Source of the DNA: Kribbella sindirgiensis
Lineage (GTDB): Bacteria > Actinomycetota > Actinomycetes > Propionibacteriales > Kribbellaceae
Reading direction: 5' to 3'
Length of the DNA stretch: 64,000 nt
Assembly (NCBI RefSeq): GCF_004331435.1
Contig: NZ_SJKA01000004.1
Span: 62,001-126,000, forward strand
Shown here: piece by piece, positions 8,600 to 16,739 of the stretch
Numbering within the stretch: position 1 is the first letter of the stretch
How the letters are laid out: each line of letters opens with the position of its first letter
Position numbers and translations under genes: made by a program
Notes under the pieces: generated by a model
What the model was told of the DNA's origin: nothing
Database searches by the model: none
The model's input: the letters and a program-made list of their open reading frames with translations, nothing else

Positions 8600-8737
8600 T
8601 CACGGTCGGAGAACATGCGGGTCAGCCTACAGGTCGTTCTCGGCGGCTGGAAATGTCGGCGTACTGGGCTCCGGCGGTCGTAGTGTCTGGGGTGGTGCGC
8701 GGGCTGTGGGACCGCGCTGGACGGAGAGGTGCAGGCG

Positions 8738-10006
8738 ATGACGATCAGTCGGCGGCAGGTACTCGGGCTCGGAACCGGACTGGCCGCGATGGCCGTGGCG
8801 GGATGCGGGTCGAACTCCGGGCGGCCGTCGTCCGGTGGATCGGACGGGTCGAAGCCGGCGCTGCAGCAGTGGTACCACCAGTACGGCGAGGCCGGGACAC
8901 AGCAGGCCGTGGAGCGCTACGCGAAGGCCTACCCGGACGCGACCGTGAGCATCCAGTGGTCGCCGGGCGACTACGACAAGAAGGCCTCGACCGCGCTGCT
9001 GACCGATCAGGGCCCGGACGTGTTCGAATACGGGAACGGTCCGACGATCGACATGATCAAGAGCAAGCAGGTCGTCGCGCTCGCCGACGTACTGGGTGAC
9101 GCGAAGGACGACTTCAACCCGGCCTTGATCGAGCGGATGACCTACCAGGGCAAGCTGTACGGCGTCCCGCAGGTGATCGACATGCAGTTGCTCGTGTACC
9201 GCAAGAGCCTGTTGAGCGCGGCCGGCGTCCAACCGCCGCAGACCGTGGACGAGCTGCTCGGGGCGGCGAAGAAGCTGACCACCGACAAGGTCAAGGGCCT
9301 GTTCGTCGGCAACGACGGCGGGGTCGGGGTGCTCGGTGGACCGGCGTTGTGGTCGGCCGGACTCGACTACCTGACGGCGGACAACCAGTTCGGCTTCGAC
9401 GATCCCGCGGCGGTCGAGTCGCTGCGCAAGCTGCGGGAGTTCTGGACCGCGAAGGTTCTGTTGCTGGGGGCACCGACCGACTGGTCCGACCCGGCCGCCT
9501 TCACCCAGGGCCTGACCGCGATGCAGTTCACCGGTCTGTGGACGCTGCCCGCCATCGAGAAGGCGCTGCCGGGCGACTACGGCGTTCTCCCCTGGCCGAA
9601 GCTGAACGCCACCACCGGCAAGCCGAGCGTGCCGATCGGCGCGTACGGGTCCTGTGTGAACGCGAAGTCGAAGAACGTGGACGCCGCGAAGAAGTACGTC
9701 AAGTGGCTGTGGGTCGACCAGACCGACGACCAGCTCGACTTCGCGCAGTCGTACGGCTTCCACATCCCGGCCCGCAAGAGCCTGGTCGAGAAGGCCGGCA
9801 AGCTGAAGTCCGGCCCGGCTGCCGACGCGGCCAAGCTGGCAACCGAGAACGGCCACGCCCAGACCCCGCTCCTGTGGTCGCCGAAGGCCGGTACGGCGTA
9901 CACCGACGCGCTGAACAAGATCATCCGCAGTGGCGCCGACCCGGCGGCCGAGATCAAGACCGTCAAGTCGGTGACCGAGGCCGAACTCACACGCATCACC
10001 GGCTGA
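8738..10006 (+). CDS. extracellular solute-binding lipoprotein (ABC sugar type), orphan
   Basis: A 422-residue family 1 solute-binding protein. The N-terminus MTISRRQVLGLGTGL has a twin-arginine pair and a lipobox ending AVAGC (Cys23), so it is an exported lipoprotein. The mature part has the usual cluster-B features (PDVFEYGNGPTIDMIKS, GKLYGVPQVIDMQLLVYRKS, and a conserved W-rich C-terminal region). The ATG at 8738 is preceded by GGAGAGG at about 9 nt. No permease or ATPase gene adjoins it, so the transport partners must be encoded elsewhere. A perfect hairpin follows immediately. Confidence 0.9.
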   Translation: MTISRRQVLGLGTGLAAMAVAGCGSNSGRPSSGGSDGSKPALQQWYHQYGEAGTQQAVERYAKAYPDATVSIQWSPGDYDKKASTALLTDQGPDVFEYGNGPTIDMIKSKQVVALADVLGDAKDDFNPALIERMTYQGKLYGVPQVIDMQLLVYRKSLLSAAGVQPPQTVDELLGAAKKLTTDKVKGLFVGNDGGVGVLGGPALWSAGLDYLTADNQFGFDDPAAVESLRKLREFWTAKVLLLGAPTDWSDPAAFTQGLTAMQFTGLWTLPAIEKALPGDYGVLPWPKLNATTGKPSVPIGAYGSCVNAKSKNVDAAKKYVKWLWVDQTDDQLDFAQSYGFHIPARKSLVEKAGKLKSGPAADAAKLATENGHAQTPLLWSPKAGTAYTDALNKIIRSGADPAAEIKTVKSVTEAELTRITG

Positions 10007-10010
10007 CGAA

Positions 10011-10050
10011 CGGACGCGGCCCCTCACCGTGTGGTGAGGGGCCGCGTCCG
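10011..10050. terminator. bidirectional hairpin terminator
   Basis: A perfect 18-bp stem (10011-10028 with 10033-10050) closed by a GTGT loop. It sits between the end of the solute-binding protein gene (10006, plus strand) and the end of the cold-shock gene (10064, minus strand). There is no U-tract, as is usual for actinobacterial hairpin terminators. It is placed to stop transcription from both sides. Confidence 0.88.
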
Positions 10051-10063
10051 TGCTGACCTGGGA

Positions 10064-10267
10064 TCAGACGACGTTGACGTTCTCCGCCTGCTGCCCCTTC
10101 GGGCCCTGGACGACGTCGAACTCGACGCGCTGGTTCTCGTCGAGGCTACGGAAGCCGTCGGTCTGGATGGTGGAGTAGTGGACGAACACGTCCGCTCCGC
10201 CGCCGTCGACGGTGATGAAGCCGAAGCCCTTTTCGGCGTTGAACCATTTCACAGTTCCCTGTGCCAT
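10064..10267 (-). CDS. cold-shock protein, CspA family
   Basis: A 67-residue nucleic-acid chaperone with one cold-shock domain. The RNP1 motif is KGFGFI and RNP2 is VFVHYS, with the usual [18 protein letters not shown] start and [11 protein letters not shown] end. The frame is open to 10297, but the ATG at 10267 has AAGGAG at 8 nt and gives the standard length. About 100 nt of leader before it probably carries temperature-responsive structure, as in other csp mRNAs; that last point is family knowledge, not seen. Confidence 0.96.
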   Translation of the reverse strand: MAQGTVKWFNAEKGFGFITVDGGGADVFVHYSTIQTDGFRSLDENQRVEFDVVQGPKGQQAENVNVV

Positions 10268-10461
10268 GTTGTTGCTCCTTCGTGAGATGGGGCACACCGC
10301 GGTCGCGGTAGACCCGGCCGTTGTCGCGCCGGCGGCACACCATCTCTCGCAAGGAAAGATCGCAATAAACCACAGCTACTGAAAATCGACCTACCCCATA
10401 CAACCACGAATCCGCACAGTTCATTCCCATCGGCCGCGCCGGGCGTGGCAGGGTGAGGCGC

Positions 10462-10869
10462 ATGGTGAACCTTCAACCACTGACCGACGACGACCGCGAG
10501 CTGATCGAGCTGGCCCGCCGGACGGTCGACTCGAACACCGACGGACCCGACGGCGTCTACACGATGGGCGCCGCGGTCCGCGGGGTCGACGGCCGGATGT
10601 ACGCCGGCATCAACCTGTACCACTTCACCGGCGGCCCCTGCGCCGAACTGGTCGCCCTCGGCCGCGCCCGCGCCGAAGGAGCCCGCGAACTCACCACGAT
10701 CGTGGCCGTAGGCAACGAAGGCCGCGGCGTCGTCGCCCCCTGCGGCCGCGACCGCCAGGTCCTCGTCGACTACCACCCCACGATCCGCGTCATCCTCCCG
10801 ACCGAGGACGGCCCGGCCGCGGTCCTGGCCACCGATCTCCTCCCCGGCGCCTACCGCTGGACCCCTTAG
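10462..10869 (+). CDS. cytidine / blasticidin-S deaminase-like protein with altered zinc site
   Basis: A 135-residue small CDA-fold deaminase. The motif GGPCAELVALGRARAEGAR followed by GNEGRGVVAPCGRDRQVLVD and DLLPGAYRW is closest in layout to blasticidin-S deaminase (CAE then PCGRCRQ). The first two cysteine ligands and the catalytic Glu are present, but the third ligand position is Asp (P-C-G-R-D-R) where canonical enzymes have Cys. Whether zinc is still bound is unknown. I chose the ATG at 10462; the frame opens at 10453. It meets the LLM-flavin gene tail to tail with a 4-nt overlap. Confidence 0.82.
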   Translation: MVNLQPLTDDDRELIELARRTVDSNTDGPDGVYTMGAAVRGVDGRMYAGINLYHFTGGPCAELVALGRARAEGARELTTIVAVGNEGRGVVAPCGRDRQVLVDYHPTIRVILPTEDGPAAVLATDLLPGAYRWTP

Positions 10870-11858
10870 ACGTTCGGGATGATGTCTTTTCCGTAGGACG
10901 CCAGGGTCTGCTCCTTGGCATCGTGTTGGAGGTAGAGGGCGAATTGGTCTACGCCGAGGTCCTTCAGGGCGGCCAGGCGGTCCAGGTGGTTCTCGAGTGG
11001 GCCGAGGATGCAGAAGCGGTCCACGACCTCGTCCGGTACGAAGTCGGTGTGCGTGTTCCCGGCGCGCCCGTGCTTGGCGTAGTCGTACCCTTTGCGGCCC
11101 TCGATGTAGTCGGTCAGCGCCTGCGGTACGGCGCCCGACGCCCCGTACCGCGCGACGATGTCCGCGACATGGTTCCCGACCATCCCGCCGAACCAGCGGG
11201 TCTGTTCGCGCTGGTGGTCGAGGTCGTCCCCGACGTACGCCGGTGCCGCGACGCAGAACTTGATCGCCAGCGGATCCCGGCCGGCCTGCTCCGCGGAACG
11301 CCGTACCGCGGTGATCATCCACTCCGCGATATCCGGATCCGCCAGCTGCAGGATGTACCCGTCGCCGACCTCACCGGTCGCTTGCAGCGCGCGCGGACCG
11401 TACGCCGCGACCCACACGTCGAGCGCGCCGTTGTCGACCCAGGCGAACTTCAACTGCTGACCGCGGTACTCGACGGTCTCGCCGCGCGCGAGTGACCGGA
11501 CGACCTCGACGCACTGCTTCATCTCCGCGATCGTGCCCGGCTGCGCGCCCAGCGTCCGCAGCGCCGAGTCGCCGCGCCCGATCCCGCAGATCGTCCGGTT
11601 CCCGAACATCTCGTTCAGCGTCGCGAACTGGGACGCGATCACCGTCCAGTCCCGGGTCCCCGGATTCGTCACCATCGGCCCGACGACCACCCGGCTCGTG
11701 GCCGCGAGGATCTGGCTGTAGATCACGAACGGCTCCTGCCAGAGCAGGTGCGAGTCGAACGTCCACACGTGCGAGAACCCGGCGTCCTCCGCCTTCCGGG
11801 CCAGCTCCACGACCGTGGACGCGGGCGGATCACACTGGAACACCACACCGAAGTCCAC
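10866..11858 (-). CDS. LLM-class F420-dependent oxidoreductase (TIGR03842-like)
   Basis: A 330-residue luciferase-like TIM-barrel flavin/F420 enzyme. The N-terminus MDFGVVFQCDPPASTVVELA and internal GIGRGDSALRTLGA are typical of the subgroup that is genetically linked to dihydropyrimidinase. It is the last gene of a three-gene operon (ureidopropionase-type amidase, dihydropyrimidinase, this gene; 10-13 nt gaps). Its biochemical step is not established. It could supply or replace the reductase step of reductive pyrimidine breakdown, as no dihydropyrimidine dehydrogenase is seen here. Confidence 0.85.
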   Translation of the reverse strand: MDFGVVFQCDPPASTVVELARKAEDAGFSHVWTFDSHLLWQEPFVIYSQILAATSRVVVGPMVTNPGTRDWTVIASQFATLNEMFGNRTICGIGRGDSALRTLGAQPGTIAEMKQCVEVVRSLARGETVEYRGQQLKFAWVDNGALDVWVAAYGPRALQATGEVGDGYILQLADPDIAEWMITAVRRSAEQAGRDPLAIKFCVAAPAYVGDDLDHQREQTRWFGGMVGNHVADIVARYGASGAVPQALTDYIEGRKGYDYAKHGRAGNTHTDFVPDEVVDRFCILGPLENHLDRLAALKDLGVDQFALYLQHDAKEQTLASYGKDIIPNV

Positions 11859-11868
11859 GACTTCCCCC

Positions 11869-13275
11869 TTACATCAAGTACGACGAGAGGCCGCGCTTCA
11901 GGAACCTGCCCCGGCCCTTCCGGCCATGGTAGTTGCCGTCAGCCACGATCACCTCGCCGCGGGACACGACGGTGCCCACCCGGCCCTTGATCTCGACCCC
12001 TTCGTACGCCGAGTGGTCCATGTTCATGTGGTGCGTCGCGACCCCGATCCGCGTCGTACCGTTCGGGTCGTAGATCACCAGGTCGGCATCCGACCCGGGC
12101 TGCACGATCCCCTTCTGCGGATACAGCCCGAACATCCGGGCCGGCGTGGTCGCGATGGTCTCCACCCAGCGCTCCAGTGACAGCTTCCCGTCCACCACGC
12201 CCTGGTAGACCAGGTCGACGCGGTGCTCGACGCCGCCGATCCCGTTCGGGATCTTGGAGAAGTCGCCGAGGCCGAGCTCCTTCTGATCCTTCATGCAGAA
12301 CGGACAGTGGTCGGTCGACACGATCGCCAGCTCGTTGTTCCGCAGGCCCTTCCACAGGTCCCGCTGGTGCGGCTCGTGCTTGCTGCGCAACGGTGTCGAG
12401 CAGACCCATTTCGCGCCCTCGAAGCCGGGTGCGCCGAGCTGGTCCTCGAGCGTCAGGTACAGGTACTGCGGGCAGGTCTCCGCGAACACGTTGCGGCCGT
12501 CGTGCCGCGCCTCGGCGACCTTCTCGAGCGCCTGGCTCGCGGACAGGTGGACGATGTACAGCGGGCAGTCCTGCGCGACCTCGGCGAGCGCGATCGCGCG
12601 GTTCGTCGCCTCCGCCTCGAGCGCGGCCGGGCGGGTGATGCCGTGGTAGATCGGGTCGGTCTGGCCCTTGGCGATCGCCTGCTGGACCAGGACGTCGATC
12701 GCGATGCCGTTCTCCGCGTGCATCATGATCATCGCGCCGTTCTCGCGCGCGGTCTGCATCGCGCGGAGGATCTGCCCGTCGTCGGAGTAGAAGACGCCCG
12801 GGTAGGCCATGAACAGCTTGAAACTCGTGATGCCCTCGTCGGTGACCAGCTGGTCCATCGCCTTCAGCGCGTCGGCGTCGACACCGCCCAGGATCATGTG
12901 GAACGCGTAGTCGACGTGGCACTCGCCCTCGGCCTTCGCGTGCCACGCGGCGAGCCCGTCCTGCACGACCTCGCCGGTGCGCTGGACAGCGAAGTCGATG
13001 ATCGTCGTGGTCCCCCCGTACGCCGCCGCGCGGGTGCCGGTGTCGAACGTGTCGCTGGCCGCGGTCCCGCCGAACGGGAGCTCCATATGCGTGTGCGCGT
13101 CGATCCCGCCCGGGATCACATACTTGCCGGTGGCATCGATCACCTCGTCGACCGTGATCGTCGGGCTGAACGACGGATCCAGGACCGCGACGATCTTCTC
13201 GCCCTCGACCAGTACGTCCGCGACCCGGGTCCCGGTCGGTCCGACGACGGTTCCACCCTTGACCAGCAAAGACAT
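11869..13275 (-). CDS. hydA: dihydropyrimidinase (D-hydantoinase)
   Basis: A 468-residue amidohydrolase that opens 5,6-dihydrouracil or dihydrothymine to N-carbamoyl-beta-amino acids. The metal-binding motif is GIDAHTHMELPFGG. The lysine that becomes carboxylated is in ITSFKLFMAYPG, further histidines are in MMHAENG and YIVHLS, and the catalytic Asp is in STDHCPF. Length and the C-terminal beta-sandwich (GVEIKGRVGTVVSRGEVIV) are normal. It is the middle gene of the pyrimidine-degradation operon. Confidence 0.94.
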   Translation of the reverse strand: MSLLVKGGTVVGPTGTRVADVLVEGEKIVAVLDPSFSPTITVDEVIDATGKYVIPGGIDAHTHMELPFGGTAASDTFDTGTRAAAYGGTTTIIDFAVQRTGEVVQDGLAAWHAKAEGECHVDYAFHMILGGVDADALKAMDQLVTDEGITSFKLFMAYPGVFYSDDGQILRAMQTARENGAMIMMHAENGIAIDVLVQQAIAKGQTDPIYHGITRPAALEAEATNRAIALAEVAQDCPLYIVHLSASQALEKVAEARHDGRNVFAETCPQYLYLTLEDQLGAPGFEGAKWVCSTPLRSKHEPHQRDLWKGLRNNELAIVSTDHCPFCMKDQKELGLGDFSKIPNGIGGVEHRVDLVYQGVVDGKLSLERWVETIATTPARMFGLYPQKGIVQPGSDADLVIYDPNGTTRIGVATHHMNMDHSAYEGVEIKGRVGTVVSRGEVIVADGNYHGRKGRGRFLKRGLSSYLM

Positions 13276-13288
13276 CCCGGTTCCCCTT

Positions 13289-14131
13289 CTACGGTTTCGT
13301 CAGGTCTCCGTAAGCGTCGGGCCGGCGGTCGCGGTAGAACTGCCAGCGGTCCCGGACCGTGTCCAGCAGGCTCAGGTCCAGGTCGCGGACGATCAGTTCC
13401 GGATCGTGGTCGTGCCCGACGTCGCCGACGAACTTCCCCTCCGGGTCGACGAAGTACGACGTACCGTAGAAGTCGTTGTCGCCGAACTCGGACTCGATCC
13501 CGACCCGGTTGATGGCGCCGATGAAGTACTCGTTCGCGACCGCGGAGGCCGGCTGCTCGAGCTTCCACAGGTACGCCGACAGTCCGCGGCTGGTCGCCGA
13601 CGGGTTGAAGACGATCTTCGCGCCGGCCAGGCCGAGCGCCCGCCAGCCCTCCGGGAAGTGCCGGTCGTAGCAGATGTAGACGCCGATCCGGCCGACCGCG
13701 GTGTCGAAGATCGGGTACCCGAGGTTGCCCGGCCGGAAGTAGAACTTCTCCCAGAAGCCCTTCACCTGCGGGATGTGGTTCTTCCGGTACTTCCCGAGAT
13801 AGGTGCCGTCGGCATCGACGACCGCGGCGGTGTTGTACAGCACGCCCGGCTGCTCCTGCTCGTACATCGGCAGCACCATCACCATCCCGAGCTCCTGCGC
13901 CAGCGCGGCGAACCGCTCGGTGGTCGGGCCCGGCACGGATTCGGCGTACTCGTAGTACTCGGCGTCCTGCTTCTGGCAGAAGTACGGCCCGTAGAACAGC
14001 TCCTGGAAACAGATCACCTTCGCGCCCGCGGCCGCCGCCTGCCGGGCGTAGTCCTCGTGCGCCTTGATCATGGACTCCTTGTCACCCGTCCACGACGTCT
14101 GAACAAGTGCAGCCCTGACAACCTCCGCCAC
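13289..14131 (-). CDS. N-carbamoyl-beta-alanine amidohydrolase (nitrilase superfamily)
   Basis: A 280-residue carbon-nitrogen hydrolase, expected to convert N-carbamoyl-beta-alanine to beta-alanine, CO2 and ammonia. The catalytic triad is visible: Glu in CFQELFYGPYF, Lys in YRKNHIPQVKG, and Cys in GVYICYDRHFPEGWR. The frame is open to 14185, but I start at the GTG at 14131, where a GGGGAGG site precedes by 4-5 nt and the sequence VAEVVRAALVQTSW matches the family start. It is the first gene of the operon with hydA and the LLM enzyme. Confidence 0.9.
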   Translation of the reverse strand: MAEVVRAALVQTSWTGDKESMIKAHEDYARQAAAAGAKVICFQELFYGPYFCQKQDAEYYEYAESVPGPTTERFAALAQELGMVMVLPMYEQEQPGVLYNTAAVVDADGTYLGKYRKNHIPQVKGFWEKFYFRPGNLGYPIFDTAVGRIGVYICYDRHFPEGWRALGLAGAKIVFNPSATSRGLSAYLWKLEQPASAVANEYFIGAINRVGIESEFGDNDFYGTSYFVDPEGKFVGDVGHDHDPELIVRDLDLSLLDTVRDRWQFYRDRRPDAYGDLTKP

Positions 14132-14214
14132 AAGACCTCCCCAAGTAGAGGTCCCATGCTCCATCCGCCCCGGGCCACCCGTCAACGGATGCGGGACATC
14201 GGTAACCTCCGCAC

Positions 14215-14664
14215 ATGGCCGAGACCTGGGACCGAGCGCAGCTGATCGCCGACGGCTTCCAGCAGGTGTACGTCGAGCTCGACTGGTGGGACGGGCCCCG
14301 CGCCGGGATGGTCGACCTCGACGGCGTACCGCACTACTTCGAGCGCGTCGACGCCCCGGACGGGGAGCGGCTCGACGAATACCTCGTCTGGCCCGCGGAG
14401 CCGCACGCGGTGATGCTCGAGCGGGAGTCGTGGGCGGTCTTCGTGCGCTGGAACCAGCTGTACGAAGCTGGGGAGGCCTCAGTCGACACCCATCCTGCGC
14501 GGGGGGTCGACCCTAGGTACGAGGAGCTCACCGCGGCCCTCGTACCGCAGCGCCGGGTGCCCGCCGCCGCGCGGCGGCTGGTTGCCGAGTGGCGCTTCGA
14601 CGACGGAGGGCGCTACCGGACGGACGGCACCTGCAACTGGGTTCGGTGGAGTTCACCCACCTGA
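14215..14664 (+). CDS. conserved hypothetical protein
   Basis: A 149-residue soluble protein I do not recognise. It is rich in aromatic residues (VYVELDWWDGPRAGMVDLDG, CNWVRWSSPT) and has no signal peptide or membrane helix. It is divergent from the ureidopropionase gene (83-nt gap) and ends 12 nt before the convergent PhzF-like gene. Confidence 0.65.
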   Translation: MAETWDRAQLIADGFQQVYVELDWWDGPRAGMVDLDGVPHYFERVDAPDGERLDEYLVWPAEPHAVMLERESWAVFVRWNQLYEAGEASVDTHPARGVDPRYEELTAALVPQRRVPAAARRLVAEWRFDDGGRYRTDGTCNWVRWSSPT

Positions 14665-14676
14665 AAGCGCTGTTCG

Positions 14677-15351
14677 TCAGATCGTGTGGGTTCGTGGGTC
14701 GGCAGGCAGTACGCGGCCGCCGACTGTGGCGTGGGTGGGTGGGTGCCAGGTGGTTCGGAGGTGGGAGCCGGTGCCTTGGATGACCAGGAGGTCTCGGGTC
14801 AGCCGGGCGGTTAGTTGGGTTACGGCCGAGCCTGTGGCTTCGTCTTCTACTACGCCCATGGCGGGGGCGAAGGCTCGGGCTCGGATGATGCCGGCGGGCT
14901 CGTCCTGCCAGGACCAGAGGAAGGTGTGGCCGGCTGAGTACGACGAAGGGTCGGCTGCCAGGACGTCCTCGGGAGTTGCCAGCTGGCGCCAGTCCCAGGG
15001 GCTGCCCCAGGTCGTGTCGGCTCGGACGGCGAAGAAGTCGCCGGAGCGGGTGACGGGGATGGGGCCTGCGGGGACTTGCAGGGTGTCGACCGGGTGGCCG
15101 TGGGTGTGGAGCCAGGCGGCGGCGCCGACGGTGGGGTGCCCGGCGAAGGCCATCTCGCGTGTGGCGGTGTAGATACGGAGCGTGCCGGTGGCGGCGTCGT
15201 CGACGTACACGGTCTCGCTGTAGCCGAGTTCGGCGGCCACGCGCTGCCGGTCGCTCTCACCGACGAGGCGGCCGTCGACGATGCCCAGTGGGTTGCCGAA
15301 CCGGCCGTCCGGGTCGGCGAAGACCCTGACGACCTCGACCGGGAGGTTCAA
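14677..15351 (-). CDS. PhzF family isomerase-like protein
   Basis: A 224-residue protein of the PhzF/diaminopimelate-epimerase fold. The motif GNPLGIVDGR at residues 19-28, the E-in-YSETVYV catalytic region and REMAFAGHPTVGAAAWL fit the family. It is shorter than typical PhzF proteins (260-290), mainly in the second half. The start codon is TTG, separated by one base from the TGA of the upstream 70-residue gene (TGAgTTG), so translation is probably coupled. The substrate is unknown. Confidence 0.85.
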   Translation of the reverse strand: MNLPVEVVRVFADPDGRFGNPLGIVDGRLVGESDRQRVAAELGYSETVYVDDAATGTLRIYTATREMAFAGHPTVGAAAWLHTHGHPVDTLQVPAGPIPVTRSGDFFAVRADTTWGSPWDWRQLATPEDVLAADPSSYSAGHTFLWSWQDEPAGIIRARAFAPAMGVVEDEATGSAVTQLTARLTRDLLVIQGTGSHLRTTWHPPTHATVGGRVLPADPRTHTI

Positions 15352-15352
15352 C

Positions 15353-15565
15353 TCAGAGAACGGCGATCGCGGCGATGATCGCGATCAGCAGCACCGCGCC
15401 GCCGACGATCGCGAGGATCCGCCCGTTGACCTTCGGTTCGCTGGCGGCCTCGGTGGCGCCTTCGTTGACGAAGGCGCGGAACATCTGCGTGTTCGCGCCC
15501 GGGTCCTGCTCGTTCTCCAGGTTCTGCAGGTTCTGCATGTTCTGCGGGACGTTCTGGTCAGCCAT
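15353..15565 (-). CDS. small tail-anchored membrane protein
   Basis: A 70-residue protein starting MADQNVPQNMQNLQNLENEQ, an Asn/Gln-rich segment with the short repeat QNLQNLEN. After a polar middle it ends in one hydrophobic helix (ILAIVGGAVLLIAIIAAIAV) at the extreme C-terminus. I chose the ATG at 15565. It is coupled to the PhzF-like gene downstream. The function is unknown. Confidence 0.65.
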   Translation of the reverse strand: MADQNVPQNMQNLQNLENEQDPGANTQMFRAFVNEGATEAASEPKVNGRILAIVGGAVLLIAIIAAIAVL

Positions 15566-15691
15566 GGCCCAAGACCCTACCGGCACCCCGGACCCCCACC
15601 ACTCACCAAGGGTCGGGTTTTACCGACTGCTCACGCTCCGTCCACCGCGTCGTGACGCGCGAAAACGGCGTTGGTGAGTGGTGGGGGTCCG

Positions 15692-15707
15692 TGTACCATT
15701 TGGTACA
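15692..15707. promoter_or_regulatory. 16-bp palindromic operator overlapping a start codon
   Basis: TGTACCATTTGGTACA has perfect 7-bp arms around TT. Its last base is the A of the ATG of the SRPBCC gene. A TetR-type gene lies downstream in the same transcription unit, so this is the obvious autoregulatory operator. Binding here would block both promoter and initiation region. It implies a very short or absent mRNA leader. Confidence 0.65.
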
Positions 15708-16120
15708 TGCGCTTCGATCATTCCAGCACGATCCAGGCCCCGGCCGACCGGGTCTGGGAGGTATTCAGCGACGTCGAGCGGTGGCCCGACTGGACCCCGA
15801 CCGTCGATTCCGTCGAGCGGCTGGACGCGGGCCGGATCCACGTCGGCGCCCGCACCCGGATCCGCCAGCCCAAGCTCCCGGTCGCCGTCTGGGAGGTGAC
15901 CGAGCTCAAGGAAGGCGAGTACTTCGAATGGGTCTCGAAGGCCCCCGGCATCAAGACCACCGGCGGCCACCGCGTGATCAGCACGCCGGAAGGCACCGTC
16001 GCGACCGCGACGATCATCCAGGAGGGCCCGCTCGGCTGGCTCTTCGGCCGGCTGTACGCCAAGCTCACCCGGGACTACATCGCCACCGAGACCGCCAAAC
16101 TGAAGGAAGTCTGCGAGTGA
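15707..16120 (+). CDS. SRPBCC (START/polyketide-cyclase-like) family protein
   Basis: A 137-residue small-ligand-binding protein of the Bet v1/START fold. The motif VWEVFSDVERWPDWTPTVDS is diagnostic, with the C-terminal helix GRLYAKLTRDYIATETAKLK. The frame is open from 15671, but the ATG at 15707 gives the usual N-terminus MRFDHSSTIQAPADRVW. It is followed by a TetR gene. The ligand is unknown. Confidence 0.86.
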   Translation: MRFDHSSTIQAPADRVWEVFSDVERWPDWTPTVDSVERLDAGRIHVGARTRIRQPKLPVAVWEVTELKEGEYFEWVSKAPGIKTTGGHRVISTPEGTVATATIIQEGPLGWLFGRLYAKLTRDYIATETAKLKEVCE

Positions 16121-16121
16121 A

Positions 16122-16189
16122 GGAGCGAAGCGAGTTCACTCCAAGAAGGCACAGCGTCCGCGGCTCAGCCGCGCCCGGAGCGAAGCGAG
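16122..16189. repeat. REP-like element: 13-nt direct repeats around a hairpin
   Basis: GGAGCGAAGCGAG occurs at 16122-16134 and again at 16177-16189. Between the copies lies the short inverted repeat CGCGGCT-C-AGCCGCG. The whole element fills the gap between the SRPBCC gene and its TetR neighbour. It looks like a dispersed intergenic repeat rather than coding sequence; copy number elsewhere in the genome is unknown. Confidence 0.5.
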
Positions 16190-16196
16190 GACGGGG

Positions 16197-16739
16197 TTGA
16201 GTCGAACCAGCCTGCTGGGTGACGCGATCGAGCATTTCGCGAAGAACGGGATCGGGGACGCGAGCCTGCGCAGTATCGCGACCTCGATCGGCACCAGTCA
16301 CCGGATGCTGATCTACCACTTCGGTTCCCGCGAGGGTCTGCTCGCCGAGGTGGTCCGCACGGTCGAGCAGCAACAACGCGACCTCCTCGCCGCGTTGTCG
16401 GACCTTCCGGTCGAGGAGCAGGCCGAGGAGTTCTGGCGCCGCGTCACCGAGGCAGCGCTCGTTTACGGCCCGCTGTTCTTCGAGCTCAGCGCCCACGCGA
16501 TGCAGGACCTGCCGCACACCGAGTCCCTCAAGGCCGACCTGATCAACGTCTGGCTGCCCCCGTTGATCGAGCTCTGCGTCCGCGCCGGCCTCCCGCCGGA
16601 GGAGGCACCGGCGTACGCGCGGCTCGGCCTGGCCGCCTCGCGGGGCCTGCTCTTCGACCTGCTCCTGACCGGCGATCGCGCGGGCGTCGACGAGGCGTCC
16701 GCGCTGCTCAACCGGCTGTTCACGCTCCCGGTTCGGTAG
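16197..16739 (+). CDS. TetR/AcrR family transcriptional regulator
   Basis: A 180-residue regulator. The N-terminal HTH is seen in DAIEHFAKNGIGDASLRSIA and TSHRMLIYHFGSREGLLAEV. The ligand-binding domain follows. The start is TTG, 6 nt after GAGG. It probably binds the palindrome at 15692-15707 and controls itself and the SRPBCC gene. It overlaps the serpin-like gene on the other strand by 20 nt. Confidence 0.88.
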   Translation: MSRTSLLGDAIEHFAKNGIGDASLRSIATSIGTSHRMLIYHFGSREGLLAEVVRTVEQQQRDLLAALSDLPVEEQAEEFWRRVTEAALVYGPLFFELSAHAMQDLPHTESLKADLINVWLPPLIELCVRAGLPPEEAPAYARLGLAASRGLLFDLLLTGDRAGVDEASALLNRLFTLPVR

